Positions 37,815-49,500 of a DNA stretch of 64,000 nucleotides are shown in pieces. A model generated the notes under the pieces. That model saw only the letters and a program-made list of their open reading frames with translations, was not told the DNA's origin and did not search any database. Both the position numbers and the translations under genes were made by a program. The stretch's first letter is position 1, and each line of letters opens with the position of its first letter. Location: the NCBI RefSeq assembly GCF_932274485.2, contig NC_065881.2, positions 60,832,702 to 60,896,701 on the forward strand, in the 5' to 3' direction. The DNA comes from Patella vulgata. Taxonomy: Eukaryota > Mollusca > Gastropoda > Patellidae.

Positions 37815-39792
37815 GTAGTTAAAGTAGCTAAGTCTCTAACTCAATATCATCCAAAATCTTCAACATTGAAAACACGATTTATTTGTCAAATTAAATCAAC
37901 ATTCATGTTGTGATCTTACCGGAAAAAGATGGGCTTTTGATATCCAATATTTAAGACAAAATAAACATTTTACCATTGTACACGAATCGTGTACCATAAT
38001 GCGCTTCAGCCCCGTTGTATCAAGAGACTCGAGGGACGAGGCTAGACACATTGCACCAAATCAAACGGCGTATGTAGACTGGAATAACCAGACGCTAGAA
38101 ATTTGCACTTGTTTGTGACTGCTCGCTTATTTCGCCGAACATAACCGATTTGAAATTAGAGTAAAAACGGAAACCATTGAATGTAAATCAGTTTATATAT
38201 ACTATTCAAAAAAAGTAGGGGATATTTGATTTTGGGGGCATAATACTAAAATATGCAAATGACTACGAAAAAAGTCACTATAGAACCTAACAGAAGAAAC
38301 ATTTCCAGTTACATGTGACGCCCAAACGCACCAATAGCTACCGCATGGAATGCAGGTGATGCTTGGGATCATCATGGGGGTCCAACCCAAGATTTGTAGA
38401 CTCTGACTTTGAATGTTACAGTCATTGTGGCATTGAATTCCAGGGTGGAAACATCAGTTTAATTGTTTTAGTGACCAGAAAACAAATTTTGATATGCGTC
38501 GGCTTACCCAAAATGAAAGGTTACGTGCCCTTGGCATGCTACAGATCGGCACAACACAGGCGGTTGTGGCGCGGACGATGAATGTTTCTCAGTCTGTCAT
38601 AAGCAGGCTATGGTCCAGATACCGTGATACACAATCTGTACAGGACAGACCACGCTCAGGTCGACCAAGGGTGACAACTCAAGCCCAGGATCGATTTATC
38701 CGTACCTTGGCCTTGAGAAATCGTGTCATCACAGCAAATCAGATCAGCGCTCGTCTTCAAACAGACACTGGTGTGAGAGTGAGTGGCCAGACGATTCGGA
38801 ATCGACTGCATAGGGGTCACCTTCGCGCCCGACGTCCTCGCGTGATCCCTTGTTTGAGAGATCATCACATTCAGGCAAGACGTCGTTGGTGTAGGGATCG
38901 TCAACACTGGGATAATCGACGCTGGAGCAATGTGATGTTTTCAGATGAGTCAAGGTTCACTGTTGATTTTTTGGACAGACGTAGGAGGGTGTGGCGTCGT
39001 CGAAACAAGCGCTTCCAAGACGTTAACGTCATCAGACATGATCGATTGGGGGTGGTTCTGTTATGGTGTGGGGAGGCATCACTGTTGCTGGAAGAACGGC
39101 TTTACATGTTGTTGCAGGGCGTGTTACAGGCCAGTACTACCGGGACAACATCTTGGCAGTCCATGTTGTGCCGTTCGCACGACGTCATGGCCGCCGTTTC
39201 ATCTTCCAGGATGACAACGCAAGATGTAACAGGGCCAGGATCGTTACAGGTTACCTCCAACAACAGAACATCACCACATTACCTTGGCCAGCACTGAGTC
39301 CCGACCTCTCCCCCATCGAGCATGTCTGGGACATGCTTGGACAGAGGTTACGTCAACGTCAACAACGTCCTGCCAATGTCCAAGAACTTGCTGCTGCGTT
39401 GCAACAGGAATGGGACAATCTGGACCAAAATGACCTTAGACGTCTCATTAGGAGTATGCCACGTCGGATCAATGCTTGTTTGGCAAACAGAGGAGGATTT
39501 ACCCGTTACTGACTTGGTTGTGATGCTGTGGTAACTTTGCTGTTTGACCCCGGGTATCATTTTACCCTTATAATGGTCAGTCTGTGCCTTACTTAGTCTA
39601 ACGATCATTTGGCATAAATCGATGAATGTGAACTTCATTTCATTTTGTCATTTGTTTCTTCGTCAGTTTCATTAGGTGACTTTAATAACACTTAAAAATC
39701 AAATATCCCCTACTTTTTTTGAATAGTATACATTCATATTACAGTATTATATGCGTTGCAACCCACTTTTGTCAATTTCTAGCTCCTTTAAC
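37815..39792 (-). repeat. Older interspersed repeat, copy B, split by the Tc1 element
   Basis: Reverse-complement sequence of 37815-38199 and 39729-39792 aligns with 222-720, in the same order and with many identical blocks, for example the shared GTCTGGTTATTCCAGTCTAC and TTAAATATTGGATATC. The Tc1 transposon interrupts it at a TA. The outer end reads GCTCCTTTAA. The family is not recognised and no coding sequence is seen. Confidence 0.75.
38202..39726 (+). mobile_element. Tc1/mariner-type (DD34E) transposon, one frameshift
   Basis: The element is 1525 bp with 32-bp perfect terminal inverted repeats starting CTATTCAAAAAAAGTAGGGG and a TA target duplication (38200-38201 and 39727-39728). The transposase starts at the ATG at 38494 (MRRLTQNERLRALGML) with paired helix-turn-helix DNA-binding regions, then the catalytic triad: D in MFSDESRFTV, D in FQDDNARCNRARI, E in DLSPIEHVWD. 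Exactly 34 residues separate the last two, so it is DD34E, typical of Tc1. The frame changes once, near 39045-39055, just before the GGSVMVWGG motif, consistent with loss of one base. The protein then runs to a stop near 39512. Perfect ends and a single lesion point to a recent insertion. It lies inside an older repeat between AARS1 and RPRD1. Confidence 0.93.
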
Positions 39793-39844
39793 ACTAACAG
39801 TTAATCTGTATAGTGATTGCCCCACGCAGACATAATATTATTAG

Positions 39845-41005
39845 TATGTCTATACACAGGAATCTGACCTTCCAATCGTATATATATGCATACACCATAC
39901 CGAACTAGACAATATATAATAATAATAAAAAAAAAAGAACAGGAATGCAATGCCTGTTGATGAAGCCTTGATTTTACCTGCTCTCGCTTCGGCTCGTTTT
40001 TTTTCCCAACAATCTGCATGAATACCCCCTAACTACGAGAACGTAACTAAAAACGCTGAGATATACTGATGTGCTTGTTTTTAGCTACGATTGGATGCCT
40101 ATTTAGTTCCAAGTGGCAAACTCAATTTCTTTATTAATGTATGTACCATCTTAAAAATAAGTTAATTTTATACTATTAGTACTTATTACACATACACAGT
40201 CCAATCTACTCAACAACATTCATTTATCAGCAAATATTGACAATAAAGTAAATCAAGCGTTTTATCAAAATTACGGCGTATTACTACTGCGCAACTCTGA
40301 TCAGATTAGTACTTTGATTGGCTATTGCACACGAGGCCCCGCCTTTATGTGTTACAGACAAAAATTTAAAATGTCCGAAAAAGACTGTCGCTTTGATTTA
40401 AAAAGAGGGGATTTGTACCCATTTCAGGTTGGATTATATGCTTAATTGTAGTTGGGTGTGGCAGGAATATTTATAAATAACAATAATCAATCATTGTTTT
40501 GAATAAAAATATTGTCAATTTTGTTTACAAATGCCAGGTGTGAATCGCTCCCGCATGTGCTACTACGTTGAAGGTAATAGCATCATCTCTTATCTCGAAA
40601 CACGGAGGGTTGAGAGATAAGGTTTGTTATCTAAAATAGTCCCCACAAAACGATATCATAGCCACTTGTTTCCAATATTTACATTATTTTTGTTCTTTGA
40701 TGTTCTAAAGTCCATGACTCCATGTATATTCAAACCCTCTTCTTCGGTTCTACACCCAAAAGTCAACAAAAATCGCCATGCAAAAGCCAAAAGGGGGAAA
40801 ATGGAAAGGGAGAGAAAAACTAAAAATATCTTTGGCCCTTGTTTCAATGGTCTCGATTGCGGATTGATTTTGTGTGACGTCAGCGCATGGAATCAATGAC
40901 AGGCATTGCATTTCTGTTCTTTTTTTATTATATGCCTACTAGTTCGGTATGGTGTAATATACATATATATATGGATAGAAGGTCAGATTTCTGTGGTCTA
41001 TGCTA
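39845..41005. mobile_element. Element with long (about 110 bp) inverted repeats
   Basis: 39846-39962 and the reverse complement of 40888-41003 share GAATCTGACCTTC, ATATATATGxATA, ACACCATACCGAACTAG, AAAAAAGAACAG and AATGCAATGCCTGT in order. The 0.9-kb interior has a small ORF (ATG at 40370, MSEKDCRFDLKRGDLYPF) and the GATTGGCTATT box near 40316, neither recognised. It lies between AARS1 and RPRD1. Confidence 0.6.
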
Positions 41006-41296
41006 CCTCCACGTCCCTGCAGGTCTGGAACGCCAGTGCTTAAGAGAGAGAAATGTCACAACCGTATACACAGGACTAACTATAAACTGAAACATGCATG
41101 CAAGGTCCGCAAGTCACTGTTAAAGTAAACAAACGCGAGCGACTGCCGTTCCATTTTGACTGCGCACATATTTCTACGAACTTTAGTGATCAGAAATTCC
41201 AATCATTTTTTTAAGGAAAGAATCTCAATTAGTTTCCTATATACATCCATATTACATTAATATGTGCTTTTTGGTCCATTTTCATCTGTTACAAAT

Positions 41297-41375
41297 GGTG
41301 TGTGTGTGTGTGTGGGGGGGGGGGGCTGGATGGCTGAATGGTTTGCACATGCGCGCTGTATCATAACAAATAATG
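41297..41375 (+). repeat. GT microsatellite, G run and SINE-B head piece
   Basis: (GT)n from about 41299 runs into a poly-G tract, then GGATGGCTGAATGGTTTGCA as in the SINE-B head. It is not a tRNA gene: no acceptor stem or B box follows. Confidence 0.5.
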
Positions 41376-43518
41376 TTGAACATAATCAAATAGTTTAATC
41401 TTTTTACTATATACAATAATATACTGTTATACAGTATAAGTAAGGCACAAAAAATAATATCCAAGTTGGTTCTACAGAAATCCCATCTAATTCAACTTCA
41501 TAAAATTATCAACATCGTTATGCTTTCAAAAACAAACTATGAAATCAAGTTACACACAAATAGTTAAAAAAAAAATCTTACATATAGATTTAACTCTAAA
41601 TCTTAAAAAACGAAATCTACATGAAAAGTAATAATAATACTGTTTTAAGAAAAAAATCTTCAAGTATAATGATCATCATCTTGATAAAACCATCAATGGT
41701 CTTTTACTTACAATGCTTACTCTTTTTAGAACATCTTATATCACTTCTCATTTGAGGGGTGCCCATAACCATAACAAATGTTTACAGTCCATGTATTATT
41801 ACAATTGTCCTTATGGCCATTTATAGTCATAAAGTTGTTTCTATGTATTAAAGACATTGACGTCAAATAATCATCCAAGTAAGTGACAATGTAGAATTTC
41901 AAAACTAGATTTTGAGAAAATCAAGGTTAAAAATGAGTTATTGAAAGATAAAATTTCCTTAGCAAAACCATTCTTGGAATATATAAATGAGGTATTTATG
42001 AAGCTTTTATGTGAAGATCTGAGAGTCGACCAAAATTTACACATCTTTTTATCATGAGTGCTAGCACAATACAGGCCTATGCGACTTACTACCCGTTTCG
42101 ATGTGATGGGTCACATCTAATTCAGGTCTTATTTCAGAATTACATATCATGGAACAATACAAATATTTAATCTTAATATAGCTTTGTAACAAGAACACCA
42201 CATAATCAATCATTAAAAGATGCATGTTTAATATTATAGATATTATGGCTAAGTTTGCCAATATGGATATTTGAGATAAAATGTAACTGTTAAAATAAAA
42301 ATTATCCAACAAACATGAAGCTTTGATCAAGAAAACATAATGTCTAAATAAGAGTTCCATCTGAGATCATCAAATGCATTTTATTAGTGCCGAACCAGTT
42401 TAACATGTTTAAATCCCATTTACAAAAACTTATCATTTGAATGAAGATAATATTTACTGTGTTTAAAGATATGTCCCCACAAGGTTATTTACCTCAACAA
42501 TTGCAACCTGTAACTTTGCTTCTAACAGAAAATCTAATATTTATCAGGGCTTAAAAAATATAATGATTGACTGTGAAAGTGGTTAAAATGCTCATAATAA
42601 CTCGTATAACAGTATATATATTTTCCTGGTAGTTGGGATATGTCCTCTAATCATGTAATTATTAGAATCTTGGATATCTTTAAACCAAAACAGAAGCAAA
42701 CATATTTCTCCCATACTTTTAAACAAATGGGCTACATATTAAAGCACTTTTAAGCAATTCTTATTCCCCATGCAAGAAATAATAAGTAACTATTATTCAA
42801 TGGCTTGATCAAATTGATTGCGGAGCAGGAATCTTTATGAAGTGCAAACAAAATATATTGATCAACTTGAGTAGATGACTTGTGATGTACAATTTGACAT
42901 AGCCGTTTAGAACTAAAACTTGCTTATTTCAATAGAATACATTTTTGTAAAAGGTTATATACTGAAAGAAGCTAACAGGAAGTTTCACCTTGGTGGTTAA
43001 CTTGATTTTAAATCATTTATCAACTGATAAGCTAGGACACTGCATATACGGAATGAGGTCTGAAAAATAGATGAATTGAATGATTACATTGGTAGTTTTG
43101 TATTGTTTATACTGAAATTATAAAGAACATAAAAATTAATGTGTCTTGAAATTAATATGAGATAAAAGTAGTTCGACGTAATTGCATATTGAATGCAACC
43201 TATCGTATCCTACTATTTTCGAAAATTACAGATGACTGGCTTCTTGCAAGTTTAACATCATTGTTATGTTGTTACAAAGGACATTGGATTACCCTTTCAC
43301 CCAATTTATCAACATTTATTATTTGATTGTTAGGAAGGGTGTTTATTTTGTCAACAACTCCAATATATATATGGGATAACTACTCCATTCTTTATTTGAT
43401 TACGTAAATGGAAAAGATATATGCCTTTTATCAATGTGACTATCGAAATGGTTCATACATTGTTTTTAAGTTTCGTCTAATTATAATACAGTAACTTACA
43501 ATCAATCATCAGCTAGTA
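41376..43518. other. Gene-free spacer downstream of RPRD1
   Basis: AT-rich, with no frame, splice pattern, RNA gene or repeat that I can support. The part nearest 43518 will include the RPRD1 3' UTR (candidate poly(A) signal at 43391). Confidence 0.6.
43391..43396 (-). terminator. Candidate RPRD1 poly(A) signal
   Basis: AATAAA on the minus strand, about 125 nt past the RPRD1 stop codon, in AT-rich DNA. It is the nearest canonical signal I see. Confidence 0.4.
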
Positions 43519-46500
43519 TTATAATGAGAAGAGATCCCCAGCAGACGGTAAAGGGGCCAAACCACCAGTTACATCTGGTAATAATGTTAAATCAGGTAAA
43601 TTCTGTACATGGGACTTTAATTCATGACGTATAGCATTCATTTTAGATAATTTTAATCTATATTCCTGAAATGCAAAAAAAAAAAAAAAATAAAATAATA
43701 CATCCACATAGATTCCTTGAAATAAGACACGTCATTAACAAATTCCAGCTCAAATGGATGTTTTTTCATGTAAATTCATGCTGAAACATAGAAAATCTGG
43801 ATTTCCCCTCCCCACCCCCAAACAAGACCTTATTTGAAAGTAACTGGTCGGTATTTGTTCAAGAATAGCTAACAGGGGCTACTAACACCAATCAGAAGAA
43901 TTTGTTTAACCAGAAGATACAAAGGTTAAACGTACATTATGCAAGAGCTAAATCTGTCTATTGCGAGTCTTTATTTAGGCTTCAGATGTTACAGAAATTA
44001 TTAATTAGACCTTTATTTACACGACAAGCTCAGAATCAACTCTGTAGACCCATGGATGGCTTCGATACAGTTTGGATTTAAACAATTGTCCATTTAAAAT
44101 TAAATCAATAAATAGCGGACCATTAGTCGCTGATGTCACTAACGGAAACTGGTGATGAAAGGCCTGCCAAACGATGCTACCATAGCCATTGAGCATGTTA
44201 CTTGATAATCAAGAATATATGGGTGGAGTTATCATCTGTCAATCAAACCATCGCCAATTTTCATAGACGGTGCAGACACAATTGATGTCTATTTCTAGTC
44301 CAAACTTCCAACAGTGACAATTCCGTTCAGAGCAAAGTAATTTGATTGAAATTTTCTATTTTTGAATTATTATAGCAAGAATGGCCAACTCTTTATAAAA
44401 CTCTTAACTAATGTATCTTTAACAGAAACCAGCAACACCTGTCAGAAGACTTGACCCCTGCAAATATATCTGGGTAGTTTCTTTATCCAGAAGATATAAA
44501 TTCAAGTTTCATTTCTAATTAGTTCTTTAAAACAACAATATTTTACTTCGAAAAATAATCCTGAATATGAGGATTGTAGATTGTTAGTTGTTTTAAACCT
44601 GGTACCCTAATTCTAATGATAATGAATATTACCATAAGTTTAGATTCCACATGTTGTAGCTGTTCTTTCTGTGTTGTAATAAAATTACGTAGCATGACAG
44701 CTACTTGTTTTCTCTCTTGTAATTCAGCATCTAAACGTACATTATACTCAGCTAATAATTTACATGCTTCATCCACTGTTGCCGACAGGTTATCAGCCGA
44801 TTCTTTATCTACAAACAAAATATTCATTTATAACAGCCATTCAACAAGGATAAAAATCCAAGAAGACCAGTATGGTTTAAAACGCACGTTTTGGGAGTGG
44901 AGGTCCCTACCCCTATTAAGTTTTTAATAGTTATTTCAAAATGTCCAGAAAAGCATGTCCAATGATAAAGCGATCCGTGTTAAAATTTAAAACTGATTTA
45001 AATCATAATGTAGTGATAAATCCATGCAATCCATACTACATGCCACTTAAATATTACTAGAAATATCACCATTATTTATTCTCATAATTATTGAATTGGA
45101 TTTCTTTTGATCGCAGCCATGGCCAACTTTTATTACCCGTCGTCATATATCAGGTCATATGACACCAGTTTCGTGTAATGTGGATTTCAAGAACTGTTCA
45201 TGCAGAGTTGATAAATTGTTTTCGAAGAGTTCATAGTAAAGAAAACTTTTTCAATTTCAGTTAGCTCTTAATGGAATCCCACATACTGAATGAACAGTTC
45301 TATAATTAAATGTTGCATAAGAAATGCTAGTCCTAAAACATGATTTGAAAATATGAAAAAGAAGAAATCAGTTAGAATGGTTTGAACATAATACATGTAC
45401 CATTTAGGCTATAGAATATAATGGTAAGGTATAATACAAACCGGTAATTCTTTCTAGATTAGACATATCAGATACTTCAGGTGGTAAAGCAGCTATTTTT
45501 TCTCGAACACCAGCATCACCAGAGGCTGTAGTTTCTAAATCTGCCAACCGCTTCATTAATTCCTCAGCCTAAAAATATTGAAGTAATAAAACGAAGAGAT
45601 GCATTATTACTTAGTATTCACACAAACAATCAAAGACAATTAGACAAATTTCTCCTGACTTTTGGTCACATCTCCTTTTACATGTAAAGTACAATGTTGT
45701 CAACAATACAATACACAGTCATTGCTTGCAAAGATATGCATATGGTGCGTGTCTAATTATACACATTAGACTTGATTGCTTATAACGTCTCCAAGTAACA
45801 GTAAGCTGTTTTTCATTTTGCTTCTCATTGGGTAACTCCAGTTCATGGCCACATTTTCGGTAATGGACTACATGTATTATATTAAAAATACATTATGCAA
45901 GAGCTAAATCTGTCTATTGCAGGTCTTTCTTTAGGCCTGAAATGTTATCTAAATTATTAATTAGACATTAATTATCTTATCCAGACTATGATCAACTCTC
46001 AATGTCATCGCTAGCCTGCAATATTTACTGGATTAGGATCCAATTTACTGCTCAACTTTCATTCATGATTTATTCATGAAATGGATAATCGAGACTATGT
46101 TTTTTTTATCTCACCGACTTTAATAATGATGATTGAGGCTAGGCCGAATAGATCAATTTGACTGAAATTTTCAGCAAATTCCCTTTACATTATCTAGTTT
46201 TTAACTATTATAGTGAGAACTGCCAGCTCTTTATTTAATCTTCATAATGTATCTTTAACTGACAAATGTATAAATTAAACTAGTTCATATGAGATTTCAA
46301 ACAGACTTATTCAGCTCCTTTTAACTTAAAACATTGACTTATTTGTGTGCTAATAATAAATGGTTCATAAGCACCATAATAATGGGAATGCAGTACAATT
46401 CTGAAGCAAATATTAAGCTAATTAGACTTAACGTACATAGTAACACATAACATGTATTACAATCTTATATTGTTACTCTTAGACAGACATGTAATAGTGC

Positions 46501-49500
46501 TTGAAGTGCTTGACATTTTAACCTTGGATCTGTGCTGGACAAAAATGACAGACACCAGAGGGATTGAACCTGATAAAGTATGAAATTGTTCCCGACATTG
46601 TCTATGACATAAACATTATTTCATGACATGTCATAATATCTAAGAGACTAAGTAGAAAGTGTCACGGGGGATCATGTGGCTAAGTGGGTAGGACGCTGGC
46701 TCGCTAGTCTGGAGGTCGGGTGTACGATCCCTGCATTGGCCAAGAAAGTTCATCCAGATTTTCCGGCGTGGTTCTCCCTTGTCAGTGATGCAGGACAGAG
46801 GGCCTGACAAGGACAGTTGTCTAGTCGTTCGGATGGGAAGAAAAACCGAGGTCTTGTGTACATATTGACGTGCACGTAAAAGATCCCTTGGCAGTTTGAA
46901 TTCAATATAAGAGTAGGCCATAGCGCCGCTGCCCGGGCAAAATTTCCCTCATAGCACACTGTATGGTGTATGCCCGTCTTCATTAGCCCAGTTTAGGAGC
47001 AGAACAGTAGGACGTTAAACCCCATTTCATTTGATTTCAGAAAGTGTCATAATTGTATATTATGTATTCTTTTATTTGGTTACAAATGTTTGGGCTTGGA
47101 ACCTAAAGGTGATTCCACTTTAACTAAATAAAAAACATTATCTATTAGTATACATAAGCTTACATCTGGTTTGACTGGATCTTGTCCTTCTAACAGAGCA
47201 TCTACTTCTTCCTTTAAACTTAATATCTGTTTCTTCTTTTTACTGGGTGGTTGATCTGATTTACTATCTGTAACAAATTATGTACTCCTAAGAAACTAAT
47301 AATACAATCGTTATATTAATACCATATTCAGAGTGCTCAACTGGAAAATCCTCAGCTATTTCTATAACAGAAATCAGATATATACAGCAAACTTCGCATA
47401 AATCGGATAAGTCGGATCTTCGCTCAACTTGGATAAAATCGTTTGAACCCTTTGATCCTGCACGTTTTTCTTATTAAATTTCTGCACGTAAGTCGGATTT
47501 CCCAAGTCAGATCATTGCTCAACTCGGATCAAAATGTTCGGTCCATTTGATCTAATTCCGTTTTTTTCCTTTGCCTAAGTAGGATCGGCAGTATGTTCAG
47601 AATTTGACTAAGTCAGTTTCGTCTCCATGGTCTAAAACGTGGTTAGGTATTCCATGCAAGGAGGCCCAAAATACTTTCTCCTATCATTTTGACTCGAATC
47701 AGTCTATTTGTTGCGACGCAATAATAGAATTTTCCCGGAAAATTCGAAACTCGCTGCCTGCTGTACGAGACACTTTCCAGGAAAATTTGGGACATTTTTC
47801 AAAGATGGCGACAAAACGGAAGTTATCTACTCGCACCAAAACGGAAGTTATCTACTCGCGCCAAATCGGAAGTTATCTACTCGTACATACGAACAAAAGC
47901 TTGAAATGTGCCTTTGAATCAATTATTATCCGGCTCTTGCAGTTTATTTCTAATTGAGCTAAGATTGAATTTCAGACTACGGCTAACTCAGATCTTTGCT
48001 CAACTTGAATAAACTTGGTCAGTCCACTTTGATCTGTTTTATGCAAAGTATTATGATATGTAAAAATAGAAAATAATGCTGAATATAACATTTTAAGAAA
48101 ACACAATGATCAAAGGTATTTGGTGAAGAGATTCTAAACCCCTTTTGATCCGAGACAAAACATCAATAAATATTTACCTGTTTTAAGGGAACTTTTCCGA
48201 CTTGGTGTTTTTTTCTCAGGAGGAGGAATGTAAGATGTTGTTGGTTGACTTGGTGAACCAGTCAACTGTTTTTGAAGATCAGCTACAAATTCTTTTTCAT
48301 AGACTCCTCTCTCTCCCCAAATAGCCAAAACTCTGCCAACAGATCCTTTTAGTTTTTCATCTGTTTCACTAAAAAATATGTTAAATGGTACAAATACACT
48401 GCTCTCTGCCCCAGTAAATTCTGACAATCATTTGTTTCACTTGTAATTAAACATACTTATATAGATGTAATTTGATTAAATGATTGAAAGGTTTTGAATG
48501 CAGAAGATGATTCCTCCGACACGGTGTACATGTATCCAATGGTCTGAACCTACCAGAAATAAGTGGAGTGTCATATCTCATTAAGGCATATAAGTCTGCG
48601 AGTTCTATTAAAATGCATTATATCCACAAAGTGCACTACAATGTTTTCATCAAGCATGATCTACTGGGTCTATGTTTTATTATGACAATATACACTACAA
48701 CTCAGGTATCATTTAGTTGTGCTGTTTTAGCAGGCATTTCTGTATGTAATGCTTAGTTTCAAACCATTGTTGAAAAACTGTTCAAATCTGTAGAGAAACA
48801 ACACAACTAAATGAAACCTGAGTTGTAGTGATAGGTAAATACACGTATATGAAGGCCATAATCCTGAATAAAGGCTGAATGATAATAGCACTTTCTGTAA
48901 TAAAAGTTTGGCCATGTTCATCATTACATATACATGGCTATTATTCTACCAATTAAACCAAATACTGATATGACTATTAGTATTTTACCAAAACTAATCA
49001 ACTTCAATCTTTAAAATATATAAATTAATTTGAAAAAATTGTGTAATTTAATTGTATCAATAAACTAATATTGAGATAAGCACAATGCAATTACTGTTAT
49101 CCTTAAGTTTCCTGATAATGAGGCTGATGTCCCCCGCCAAAATCCCCAAATAAATAGATGACACATATTAATTAATCACACATTTATTTTTTTCAAAAGT
49201 ATTGAGCAATCAAACTACACACTAAGTTTCATCACTCTCTATCAGATAGAATCAAGATTATCTTGTCCCAAAGCATCGACTCTGCTTAGATTTAGCTTGA
49301 AATGTTAATCATTGAAATCAGTCAAGACATTCACCTAATGAACATCTACATCAGGTTTAAACATTCTACCTCAATTAAAAGCAGAGTTTTTATGTTCCAA
49401 TGTCTCGACCAATCAAATTGCTTATCGCTCCTTAGCCCAGGCAGAAAATTCAGACAATCGAACTTAGTCAAGGTAGTGATATAATGAATCTATATTCAAG

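Noticed and set aside
40370-40450. First exon of a new plus-strand gene
   Set aside because: It has an ATG, a possible donor and a CCAAT-like box, but no downstream exon could be found and it sits inside an inverted-repeat element; kept as a finding only.
46680-46740. tRNA gene
   Set aside because: A and B boxes are present but degenerate, no acceptor stem closes, and the sequence continues into the SINE body; the same holds for the other SINE heads.
47604-47957. 117-aa plus-strand protein
   Set aside because: The frame is produced by a three-copy 28-bp repeat inside a transposon-like remnant.
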